Assembly (NCBI GenBank): GCA_013619005.1
Contig: JABXKY010000344.1
Location: 1 to 6,310 of the forward strand
Source: Candidatus Bathyarchaeota archaeon
Lineage (GTDB): Archaea; Thermoproteota; Bathyarchaeia; TCS64
DNA: 6,310 nucleotides
Direction: 5' to 3'
Shown one piece after another: positions 1-5,670 of this stretch; position 1 is the stretch's first letter; each line of letters opens with the position of its first letter. Both the position numbers and the translations under genes were made by a program. The notes under the pieces are model-generated. The model was given only the letters and a program-made list of their open reading frames with translations, had not been told where the DNA came from and did no database searches.

Positions 1-31
1 ATTATAGCCCGTGGGAGCAGGGAAATTATAG

Positions 32-1378
32 TTATTGGAGTTCAGGTTCACTCAGGGCGACAGGAACTTTTTCCCTGTAGTAAACTCTGGGCGTCAACGG
101 GCTCATCCACACCGCTAATTGATAGGGCTCCACTCCAGCTAGGTCGCATAACCCGTGGGCATCGTTCTCACCAGTGTAGCTGACTGCATCCACCACGGCA
201 CCAACTTCGGCCTCCGTCCCTGATAGGTCCACGAGGAAGTGGTTGATGGAGACGCCGCCGATGATGGGGCATATCTTACCCTCCACCTTCACGATGCCCT
301 TCTTTGAGAGCTGGCGCAGGTAACCGTCGCTGTAACCCATGTGCATGGTGCCCACCCTCATCCTCTTCTCGGCTATGTATATCCCGCCGTATGTGAGGGG
401 CGTACCGGGGTCCACCCATTTCACGTGTTCGAGCCTCCCTTTCAGGCTCAATGCCTGGTGGAGCTCTACTGGTTCCTTCCGTGCCTCTGGCACAGGGTAC
501 CATCCGAACAACATCACTCCAGGTCTGACCGCGTCCAAGTGGGAGTCAGAATCAAAGAAGATGCCGTGGCTACTGGCGATACTCAAGGTTGGGATGATTA
601 TGCCTTTCTTATCAAGGGCAATCTTCACGTCCTTGAGTCTCTGTATCTGCAGTGGGTCGTTCTCGTCCTCAAGCAGGGTCGTGTACAGCGCATCGATCCT
701 GAGGCCGGGCAACCCCGATATGTACTCGATAAGCTCAACCGACTCCTTGTAGACCACACCCGCACGTCCCAGCCCAGTGTCCACCTTGACCCATATCGAT
801 GCCTCCTTTCCCGCTGAGACGGCGGCCTCGCTGAGCCTCCTCGCCGAGTCCCTGTGGTAGATGACCTGAGTTATCTCAGATTCAACGACCTCCGCGAACT
901 GCTCTTCGGTGAAAAGGGGGTCTTGGTTGATGACCCCCGCGTCTAGTCCGGCACTCCTGATCTGCCTTGCCTCCCAGAGCTTGGCCACCAGGAACCGTTT
1001 CACGTTCCTCTCCATCAGGTAGGCAACCACGTGGACAATTCCGTGGGCGTAGGCGTTCTTCTTAATACAGGGTACGACCTCCGAGCCGGTCATCTTTCTC
1101 ACCTGCTCCAGGTTGAAACCTATCGCGTCCAGATCAACCTCTATCCATGAACTGTATCCTTCCACCTTGCCCCTGATCCAATCCGCTCTTTCCTCATCGA
1201 AAAACCGTGACATGTATAACGTAGAATACGTGAACGGGGAGCGTAAAAGATTGACTAGAAAGAGTTTCGAGAAACGCCTCAGAGATCTCAGACATGGCCC
1301 CAGAATAAACGTTAAGACTCCCCCCAGCGCCACAAACAGAACCTCGATGACCAACGGGACAAACCGACCAGAATTCAT
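32..1378 (-). CDS. alr: Alanine racemase-family PLP enzyme with N-terminal membrane anchor
   Basis: Fold-type III PLP racemase homologue, 448 residues against the usual 360-390. The canonical domain begins near residue 77 (SWIEVDLDAI). Lys106 in CIKKNAYAHG aligns with the PLP-binding lysine. KVDTGLGRAG (198-207) and VRPGVMLFG (284-292, with the Arg that contacts the PLP ring nitrogen) are present. Tyr349 in MGYSDGY is the second catalytic base. The usual Met-Asp of the CMDQ substrate loop is replaced by Ile-Asn (SINH, 377-380). The family interconverts L- and D-alanine, but the substrate here is inferred and the loop change leaves room for another amino acid. Residues 7-30 form one hydrophobic segment followed by RSLRRFSK, suggesting a membrane anchor with a cytoplasmic catalytic domain. 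A TATA-like box 29-37 bases upstream supports this long start. Met56 (1213) is an alternative start that would remove the anchor, and a weaker T-rich box (1243-1250) lies before it. Stop is TAA. It diverges from the coiled-coil gene. Confidence 0.88.
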   Translation of the reverse strand: MNSGRFVPLVIEVLFVALGGVLTFILGPCLRSLRRFSKLFLVNLLRSPFTYSTLYMSRFFDEERADWIRGKVEGYSSWIEVDLDAIGFNLEQVRKMTGSEVVPCIKKNAYAHGIVHVVAYLMERNVKRFLVAKLWEARQIRSAGLDAGVINQDPLFTEEQFAEVVESEITQVIYHRDSARRLSEAAVSAGKEASIWVKVDTGLGRAGVVYKESVELIEYISGLPGLRIDALYTTLLEDENDPLQIQRLKDVKIALDKKGIIIPTLSIASSHGIFFDSDSHLDAVRPGVMLFGWYPVPEARKEPVELHQALSLKGRLEHVKWVDPGTPLTYGGIYIAEKRMRVGTMHMGYSDGYLRQLSKKGIVKVEGKICPIIGGVSINHFLVDLSGTEAEVGAVVDAVSYTGENDAHGLCDLAGVEPYQLAVWMSPLTPRVYYREKVPVALSEPELQ

Positions 1379-1390
1379 GACGGTTCAGAC

Positions 1391-1404
1391 GCCGCGCACG
1401 CGGC
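1391..1404. promoter_or_regulatory. Dyad GCCGCG-CA-CGCGGC, candidate operator
   Basis: A perfect 6-2-6 inverted repeat lies between the racemase TATA-like box (1407-1415) and its ATG (1378), next to the predicted transcription start. In archaea, proteins bound there typically block polymerase recruitment, so a repressor site is the natural reading. The repeat itself is seen directly; its function is inferred. Confidence 0.4.
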
Positions 1405-1406
1405 TG

Positions 1407-1415
1407 TTAATAATT
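1407..1415 (-). promoter_or_regulatory. TATA-like promoter box for the racemase gene
   Basis: On the minus strand this reads AATTATTAA. It is the most A/T-rich short stretch of the divergent intergenic region and lies 29-37 bases before the ATG at 1378. With the usual archaeal spacing of about 25 bases, transcription would start near 1386, giving a leader of under 10 bases. This supports the long, membrane-anchored start. Assigned by eye. Confidence 0.5.
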
Positions 1416-1436
1416 CAACGAAGCACTTTTACCTAG

Positions 1437-1452
1437 GTATGGGCACCCATAC
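1437..1452. promoter_or_regulatory. Dyad GTATGGG-CA-CCCATAC, candidate operator
   Basis: A perfect 7-2-7 inverted repeat sits in the middle of the racemase/coiled-coil divergent region, just upstream of the weak A-rich box for the coiled-coil gene. Perfect 16-base dyads with a 2-base centre are typical of sites for dimeric helix-turn-helix regulators. Placement upstream of the box would suit either an activator or a repressor competing with TFB. Confidence 0.45.
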
Positions 1453-1455
1453 AGG

Positions 1456-1470
1456 ATTAAGAGAAAAAAC
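1456..1470 (+). promoter_or_regulatory. Weak A-rich promoter box for the coiled-coil gene
   Basis: The stretch ATTAAGAGAAAAAAC is centred about 25 bases before the ATG at 1488, the distance expected for a leaderless archaeal transcript. No Shine-Dalgarno sequence precedes the ATG. The match to a TATA consensus is poor, so this is tentative. Confidence 0.3.
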
Positions 1471-1487
1471 TCTCGCGGGTACACTAC

Positions 1488-2360
1488 ATGTCTGCAGATG
1501 AACTGAAACTAGACGAGCTTGAGGCACAGGCAGTCGAGCTAAGAACGACAAGGAACACGCTTTTCGACCAGATAAAAAAGCTCAAGGAAGAGCGTGACAG
1601 GCATAACAAGGCATCGCGGGCTAGCAGGGATCAGGCCCAGAAGCACCGTACAGAGCGTGACAGGATCAACGCAAAGATCCAAGAGATCAAGCAGAAACTC
1701 GGACCCCTCTTCGATACCCTCAACGAGAAGAATGACGCCTTGGATGAGACCGACAGGGCGATCAGGGAAGAGTATAGGGGAAAGCCAAGGAGGGAGACGG
1801 TTCAGAAGGACCTCGAGAGGATAGAGTGGGAAGTAATGACCACCCCAACATCCCAGATGCTGGGCAGGGAGGATGAGATGCTCCAGAGGGCAAGCGAGCT
1901 TAAGAAGACTCTTGAGAGCTACAAGTCCATCGAGGAAAAGCAGGGCAAGAAACAGGGCTTCCTCGCAGATAAAAAGGCCACCCAGACCGAGATCGGGGTC
2001 ATGAGGGACGAGATCAACCAGCTGGCCGAGCAGAGTCAGGCGCACCACGAGCGAATGATACTTTTCTACGAGCAGACCGACAAGGAAAAATCAAAGGCCG
2101 ACGAGGTGCACGGGCGTTACGTTGAGAAGATCAAGGAAGTTGACCTCATCAAACAGGACCTCAACTTCATAATGCCCCAAGTATACGCCATGAGGGACGG
2201 CCTCAAGGCATCAGACCTCAAAGTTGCCGAGCTCAGGAAGATGAACGCGCAGCAGCGGGCCGGTGCGATGAAGAAAGAGGCCATGGACAAGATGGGTCGA
2301 GGCGAGAAGCTTAGCTTCGAGGACCTTCGCCTGATATACGGTGACGGCAAAGAAGATTAA
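1488..2360 (+). CDS. Archaeal coiled-coil protein, COG1340-like
   Basis: A 290-residue, highly charged, cysteine-free protein that looks almost entirely alpha-helical. Residues about 5-75 and 135-250 show the heptad-like spacing and Lys/Glu richness of long coiled coils. Two features resemble the widespread archaeal COG1340 family: a central IEWEVMTTP segment (residues 112-120) with polar residues and an acidic stretch after it, and a C-terminal GRGEKLSFEDLRLIYGDG segment (about 270-287). The family has often been mis-annotated as phosphoserine phosphatase; no phosphatase motif is visible here and its function is not established to my knowledge. There is no signal peptide or membrane segment, so it is probably cytosolic. 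It is divergent from the racemase and convergent with the deiminase-like gene 19 bases downstream. Stop is TAA. The reading frame is firm; the role is unknown. Confidence 0.85.
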   Translation: MSADELKLDELEAQAVELRTTRNTLFDQIKKLKEERDRHNKASRASRDQAQKHRTERDRINAKIQEIKQKLGPLFDTLNEKNDALDETDRAIREEYRGKPRRETVQKDLERIEWEVMTTPTSQMLGREDEMLQRASELKKTLESYKSIEEKQGKKQGFLADKKATQTEIGVMRDEINQLAEQSQAHHERMILFYEQTDKEKSKADEVHGRYVEKIKEVDLIKQDLNFIMPQVYAMRDGLKASDLKVAELRKMNAQQRAGAMKKEAMDKMGRGEKLSFEDLRLIYGDGKED

Positions 2361-2381
2361 CGGGCTTTTTCCCCGGTTTTT
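2361..2381 (+). terminator. T-tract terminator region after the coiled-coil gene
   Basis: Directly after the TAA stop there is CGGG-(7 bases)-CCCG followed by two runs of five Ts or more (2366-2370 and 2377-2381). Archaeal termination depends mainly on T-runs, so these are plausible stops for the + strand transcript. The 4-bp stem is too short to carry weight alone. Confidence 0.4.
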
Positions 2382-2398
2382 ATACACGTAGAACCGGG
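2372..2398. repeat. Inverted repeat CCCGGTT / AACCGGG spanning the deiminase gene end
   Basis: Seven-base perfect arms (2372-2378 and 2392-2398) flank a 13-base loop that contains the minus-strand TAA stop of the deiminase-like gene. It could form an RNA hairpin at the 3' end of either convergent transcript. One arm is coding, so part of the match may be chance. Confidence 0.3.
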
Positions 2399-3309
2399 CA
2401 GGTCATGCAGTGCAATCCGCCCATGCCCTTACGCATCTCCTCACCCGGGATCTGGACGACATCAATGCCTCGTTCATTTGCCTCTTTCATGACCCTGGGG
2501 TTACCCGTGTAATGGAAAGCAAGGTCTTTTTCGATGGTGACGAAATTGGCGGCCATATCGAAGCACTCCTGGTCCGTTATCTCCAGGATATCCCATCCGT
2601 CCTCCTTGAGCCACTCCACGAAGCTGCCCTCCCAGGTCTCGTCCCTCGTCCTGAACGTGGTGGGCAGGTCGTTCATGACCTCTGGGTGTGTCAGTGCCAC
2701 CTTGCCCGGTAGCTCGCAGAACTCGCCATCGATGTGGACGATACCTTTCGGCATCTTGATGGTGATCCAGAGGTCACTAAGCCTGCTTTCCAGCAGAGAG
2801 TCGCCCATCTGGTCGAGTGCCCCCTGGGTAGACCTATCGCAGAGACCAGCTACGGCTGTTTTTCCCTCAAGAACCGCGAAACCGCCTCCCTCGAAGGTCT
2901 CCGGCTCCTCCATCTTCAAGGCTATAGGCACGCCGTTTGCCTCATGCGCTGCACTGATAACTGGGGTCTCAATCCTTCTTGACGGCAGTCCCATCCTGAA
3001 GAGGAACGCACCATCGCTGGTCATTGTACTGCTGTCCCTGACGAACACCAGGTTCGGCGCCTGGTAGCTCTGCTCTAGCATCTCCTTGTTGTCCGCGATG
3101 AGGTCCCTTACAAGTAGGACCTCAACTCCCGCGTCCTTCAATGCGTCAACCAGTTCTTGGTGGTCGCTTATGAATCGTTTAATGTCAACTGGCATATCGA
3201 AGTGGTGGGCTACAGGGTTGGCGTTGGCGAGTTCCAGCTCCTTGCCGGGGTGGTGAACCATGACACGCTTCAACGTGCCTGATTCGTGGTTTATACCATA
3301 ACTAGGCAT
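2380..3309 (-). CDS. Arginine deiminase-like guanidino hydrolase (amidinotransferase superfamily)
   Basis: 309 residues with the order of motifs of the arginine deiminase / DDAH superfamily, which hydrolyses guanidino groups through a covalent Cys intermediate. Visible are YGINHESGTLKRVMVHHPG (4-22) as in arginine deiminase N termini, PNLVFVRD (85-92, Asp92), EGGG (140-143), CDRST (157-161, resembling GERTT of deiminases), HID (192-194) and the C-terminal GGLHCMTCP (297-305) with catalytic Cys301. Bacterial arginine deiminases are about 410 residues; the shorter length implies that their extra helical domain is missing. The usual EGGD is EGGG, so one acidic residue near the guanidine is absent. 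Arginine is a reasonable substrate because the carboxylate-binding-type Arg residues appear kept, but a methylated or other guanidino compound is possible. It is cytosolic, with no signal peptide. It has its own TATA-like box, although the winged-helix gene lies 42 bases upstream on the same strand. Stop is TAA. Confidence 0.85.
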   Translation of the reverse strand: MPSYGINHESGTLKRVMVHHPGKELELANANPVAHHFDMPVDIKRFISDHQELVDALKDAGVEVLLVRDLIADNKEMLEQSYQAPNLVFVRDSSTMTSDGAFLFRMGLPSRRIETPVISAAHEANGVPIALKMEEPETFEGGGFAVLEGKTAVAGLCDRSTQGALDQMGDSLLESRLSDLWITIKMPKGIVHIDGEFCELPGKVALTHPEVMNDLPTTFRTRDETWEGSFVEWLKEDGWDILEITDQECFDMAANFVTIEKDLAFHYTGNPRVMKEANERGIDVVQIPGEEMRKGMGGLHCMTCPVLRV

Positions 3310-3330
3310 GGGGTATCCTGTCTAGAGGTT

Positions 3331-3340
3331 GAATAAAAAC
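3331..3340 (-). promoter_or_regulatory. TATA-like box for the deiminase-like gene, also a T-run after the winged-helix gene
   Basis: On the minus strand this reads GTTTTTATTC, 22-31 bases before the ATG at 3309, and no ribosome binding site precedes that ATG, so the transcript would be leaderless. The same T-run lies just after the winged-helix gene's TGA stop (3352-3354) and could also serve as its terminator. Confidence 0.5.
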
Positions 3341-3351
3341 AACTTGTCGGC

Positions 3352-3627
3352 TCAGGTTTTCAATGCGGCTTTAGCAGCCTTCTTGTCTTCCCTTGCCTTC
3401 CTCTTGAGGGCCTTCTCCCTCTCCCCATCGGTAATCCTGTATCTCCTCATGCCGTCTGTGTCCTTGAATCCAATAACCCTGTCCTTCTGGAACATGTTCT
3501 TGAGCAGGCTGTACGACTTTTTCTCTTTGATCTCAAGGATCCCGGCCACCTCCTTCAATGATAATGGTTTCTCGAGCAGAAGAACTCCAATCTTGTTACG
3601 TAGCGTCGAAGCGGACACGTTAATCAA
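3352..3627 (-). CDS. Small winged-helix DNA-binding protein with basic Lys/Ala tail
   Basis: 91 residues as predicted from a TTG start. Residues about 8-19, 22-32 and 35-49 look like three helices (SLKEVAGILEI followed by KKSYSLLKNMFQKD as recognition helix), then a wing (VIGFKDTDGMRRYRIT, 51-66), as in MarR/ArsR-type winged helices. Residues 68-91 form a highly basic helix-prone tail rich in Lys, Arg and Ala, likely to add non-specific DNA contact. No cysteine or histidine effector site is visible. No ATG exists in frame: the choices are TTG at 3627, which sits 21-28 bases after a TATA-like box as a leaderless start would, and GTG at 3618. I prefer TTG on spacing, but the ends could differ by three residues. 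It diverges from the MFS gene and lies 42 bases upstream of the deiminase-like gene, so it may control either or both. Stop is TGA. Confidence 0.72.
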   Translation of the reverse strand: MINVSASTLRNKIGVLLLEKPLSLKEVAGILEIKEKKSYSLLKNMFQKDRVIGFKDTDGMRRYRITDGEREKALKRKAREDKKAAKAALKT

Positions 3628-3632
3628 ACATA

Positions 3633-3649
3633 CATAGGGCTATGATCAT
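3633..3649. promoter_or_regulatory. Overlapping dyads in the winged-helix gene promoter
   Basis: CATAG-GG-CTATG (3633-3644) overlaps the 8-base palindrome ATGATCAT (3642-3649). Both lie between the TATA-like box and the TTG start of the winged-helix gene, where a bound protein would block its own transcription. Autoregulation is inferred from position only. Confidence 0.35.
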
Positions 3650-3655
3650 TAAAAC
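3648..3655 (-). promoter_or_regulatory. TATA-like box for the winged-helix gene
   Basis: On the minus strand this reads GTTTTAATG, centred about 24 bases before the TTG at 3627. The spacing fits a leaderless transcript that begins at the start codon, which is the main reason for choosing TTG over the downstream GTG. Confidence 0.45.
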
Positions 3656-3690
3656 TTTGGTGGACACAGGAGCACCCTCAGTGAAATACC

Positions 3691-3729
3691 GACGACGGCG
3701 CACCCCTCCTCCATGCCACGCGCGTCGTC
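3691..3729. promoter_or_regulatory. GACGACG...CGTCGTC inverted repeat upstream of the MFS promoter
   Basis: Perfect 7-base arms (3691-3697 and 3723-3729) are 25 bases apart, and the right arm overlaps a second palindrome, ACGCGCGT (3718-3725). The element ends 5 bases before the MFS TATA-like box, the position of upstream activator sites in archaea, and lies between a regulator gene and a transporter gene read in opposite directions. Confidence 0.4.
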
Positions 3730-3734
3730 AAGGA

Positions 3735-3741
3735 TTAAATA
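3735..3741 (+). promoter_or_regulatory. TATA-like box for the MFS gene
   Basis: TTAAATA preceded by AAGGA, a plausible BRE-like purine stretch. It lies 41-47 bases before the ATG at 3782, so transcription should start near 3763 with a leader of roughly 18 bases. GGGG at 3771-3774, followed by ATGA, could act as a Shine-Dalgarno sequence 7 bases before the ATG, unlike the apparently leaderless neighbours. Confidence 0.5.
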
Positions 3742-3781
3742 CGAAGACACAATTTACTTTGGACATTAAAGGGGATGACTC

Positions 3782-4942
3782 ATGAACGATCAGGACAGAA
3801 GCATCATAGCGATCTCAAGCAGCCACGGAATAATGCACGCATACCTCGTACTACTACCAGCGATGATACCCATCCTCGGAGGGGAACTCGGCGACATTGC
3901 CACAATCGGGATGCTGGCCTCGCTGGTGACTCTGTTTTATGGTTGGTTCAGCCTACCTGTGGGCTTCATCGCCGACAGGGTCAGCAAGAAGCTGCTCATC
4001 ACCGGCAGTATGGTGCTATGCGGAGGCGCATCAATTCTCATCGGGCTGTCACCGAACATCCCCGTCACCGCCATCGCGCTAATCATCCTGGGCATAGGCG
4101 CCAGCCTCTACCACCCATGCGGATACGCCCATATGAGCTTGGCCTCGGACGAGATGCGGGGACGGTACATGGGGTTCCAGGGTCTCGGCGGTGACATGGG
4201 CATGGCAGTCAGCTTCCTGACCTCAAGCCTGCTAGGGGCGAGGTTCGGCTGGAGGATGACGTTCATCATCTGGGGGGTAATCGGCCTCATCATGGCCGCC
4301 ATCGACCTCATAGTGATCCGGGACATAGCCTACGAGGTGCCCGAGGGCGGACACCTTGGTCCCGTAGCCACCATTAAGAAGATGTTCGGCTCGACTGACA
4401 GGACAAAGCTCATCATCACCTTGGGGGTCGTCGTCCTCAGCGGTATGCTCTGGACGGGCGTCTCCAGCTTCATCATGGTGTATCTCAAGGATGAGAAGGT
4501 AATGCCTCTAGTACTCGCTGGCGGCCTGAGCACACTAAAGTACACCGTCGGAGCCTTTGCCATGATAGTCGGAGGCGAGATGAGTGACAGGATCGGTAGA
4601 AAGAAGTTGCTGCTGTTCGGGTACGCCGGCTTCGCCATCAGCCTACTTGCCCTGATCTATTCCCCTAACATAGTGAGCGTGATGGTGATTGTCGTAGTCA
4701 TCCTGGGGTTCACCTTCTTCGTGACCCAGAGCCCGATGAACGCACTTCTTGGAGACATCGCCTCCAAGGACACCGTTGGGGTGACCTACGGGGTCAACTT
4801 CACCCTCAAGTATGGTATCGGTTTCTTCACTCCAGCCATCGGCGGATGGTTGGCGGCAAACTACGGGCTGAACAGCGTCTTTTATTTCTTTGCCGGGCTG
4901 TCAGGGGTCGCGTTCCTCGTGACCTCGATGCTGAAGGAATAA
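3782..4942 (+). CDS. MFS transporter, fosmidomycin-resistance-like subfamily
   Basis: 386 residues, a normal length for a 12-helix major facilitator. Hydrophobic segments lie at about 8-32, 40-63, 72-90, 94-112, 131-153, 158-180, 209-234, 242-264, 274-293, 297-318, 332-358 and 364-383. The loop motif GFIADRVSKK (61-70) after helix 2 and its repeat GGEMSDRIGRKK (264-275) after helix 8 are the standard MFS signatures. SSHGIMHAY in helix 1 and LYHPCGYAHMSLA (109-121) in helix 4 resemble the H..D/FHP motifs of Fsr-like drug efflux carriers. The family are proton-coupled carriers in the cytoplasmic membrane; substrate and direction cannot be read from sequence. The ATG follows a GGGGATGA ribosome-binding-like stretch. 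It diverges from the winged-helix gene, a common arrangement for a regulated exporter, and ends 2 bases from the convergent ATPase gene. Stop is TAA. Confidence 0.87.
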   Translation: MNDQDRSIIAISSSHGIMHAYLVLLPAMIPILGGELGDIATIGMLASLVTLFYGWFSLPVGFIADRVSKKLLITGSMVLCGGASILIGLSPNIPVTAIALIILGIGASLYHPCGYAHMSLASDEMRGRYMGFQGLGGDMGMAVSFLTSSLLGARFGWRMTFIIWGVIGLIMAAIDLIVIRDIAYEVPEGGHLGPVATIKKMFGSTDRTKLIITLGVVVLSGMLWTGVSSFIMVYLKDEKVMPLVLAGGLSTLKYTVGAFAMIVGGEMSDRIGRKKLLLFGYAGFAISLLALIYSPNIVSVMVIVVVILGFTFFVTQSPMNALLGDIASKDTVGVTYGVNFTLKYGIGFFTPAIGGWLAANYGLNSVFYFFAGLSGVAFLVTSMLKE

Positions 4943-4944
4943 AC

Positions 4945-5670
4945 TCAGAGAACCCTTGGGGATAACTCCCCGACTTTCTTGTAGAAACCCGTGTCAGCGA
5001 GCTTGGCCGGGTCTCCCAGAGCCTCCTCGAGTTCCTCGCAGTACTCGATTTCCCCGATGTAATCGATCTCGAGCTTTGCCAGATCGGACTCGATGTAATC
5101 CCCATGCTTCATCACCATGTTCTCAATTACCCCTCGGGTGTTTATTCCAAGGTTCTTGAGCAGGATCAGCAGCCTGCGGACCGACTGGTACGCGACCATG
5201 CTGGGTGTCGTGATCACGACGAACTCCAGCTTGGGGACCAGCCTGATGGTGTCAAGCGTCGCGTCCCCTATTCCTGGGGGCATGTCAACCACCAAGTAAT
5301 CTAGCTCCTCCCACCTGATGATGGCAAGGAGTTCAATGATGGCGTTGGACACATCGGCTCCCCTCAAAGGCGCCGGCTCGTCGAGGCTGTAATGGGTGAT
5401 GCTCATGTACCTCAGGCCGTGGGCAAGAGGCGGGATGATGCCGTACTCCTCCTCGGGGTACAGCCCCTCGACGCCGAGAATTACATGGGTCGCAGGGCTG
5501 GTAAAGTCCAGGTCAAGTAGACCGACCTTGTAACCCTGGTCCCTGAGGTTCAGTGCGAGGCATGTGGCCACCATGCTCTTTCCCACCCCTCCCTTGCCGC
5601 TGCTGACCGCGATGACCTTGCCCACCTTATCAAACCTGCGCTCGATGACCGCAAGTCGGGGGTCACTCAT
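4945..5670 (-). CDS. Mrp/MinD-family P-loop ATPase, probable HypB-type nickel chaperone
   Basis: 241 residues with a deviant Walker A (KGGVGKS, 26-32; signature Lys26 and catalytic-loop Lys31), a DLDFTSPA switch I region (53-60) and a Walker B YLVVDMPPGIGD (125-136). This is the SIMIBI ATPase core of MinD, Mrp and NBP35. The CxxC pair that Mrp/NBP35 scaffolds use for Fe-S clusters is absent at the equivalent place after GVIENM (180-185); only Cys37 and Cys211 are present. There is no MinD-type C-terminal amphipathic helix that I can recognise. The start codon overlaps the end of hypA by 8 bases (ATGAGTGA). In Thermococcus kodakarensis an ATPase of this family replaces the GTPase HypB and works with HypA to deliver nickel to [NiFe]-hydrogenase, so I infer the same role. 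A generic Mrp protein is the alternative. Stop is TGA. Confidence 0.85.
   Translation of the reverse strand: MSDPRLAVIERRFDKVGKVIAVSSGKGGVGKSMVATCLALNLRDQGYKVGLLDLDFTSPATHVILGVEGLYPEEEYGIIPPLAHGLRYMSITHYSLDEPAPLRGADVSNAIIELLAIIRWEELDYLVVDMPPGIGDATLDTIRLVPKLEFVVITTPSMVAYQSVRRLLILLKNLGINTRGVIENMVMKHGDYIESDLAKLEIDYIGEIEYCEELEEALGDPAKLADTGFYKKVGELSPRVL

Noticed and set aside
1..31. A/T-rich boxes at the left edge as a promoter
   Set aside because: ATTATAG and AATTATAG appear before and at the racemase stop, but no gene start is visible for them in the window; they may simply be the racemase 3' end.
341..817. Long + strand open frame inside the racemase region
   Set aside because: It is antisense to a gene with clear PLP-racemase motifs, has no recognisable motif of its own and no promoter-like sequence; it follows from codon bias on the other strand.
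1539..2048. Leucine-rich minus-strand frame opposite the coiled-coil gene
   Set aside because: The apparent hydrophobicity is the reverse complement of Glu/Lys/Gln-rich coiled-coil codons; there is no independent evidence for it.
2534..3067. + strand frame of 177 codons opposite the deiminase-like gene
   Set aside because: It lies wholly antisense to a gene with all superfamily catalytic motifs, and its Ser/Pro-rich composition is typical of a shadow frame.
4945..5670. Fe-S scaffold ApbC/NBP35 or MinD cell-division protein
   Set aside because: The CxxC needed for cluster binding is missing and no C-terminal membrane-targeting helix is evident; overlap with hypA favours the nickel-chaperone role.
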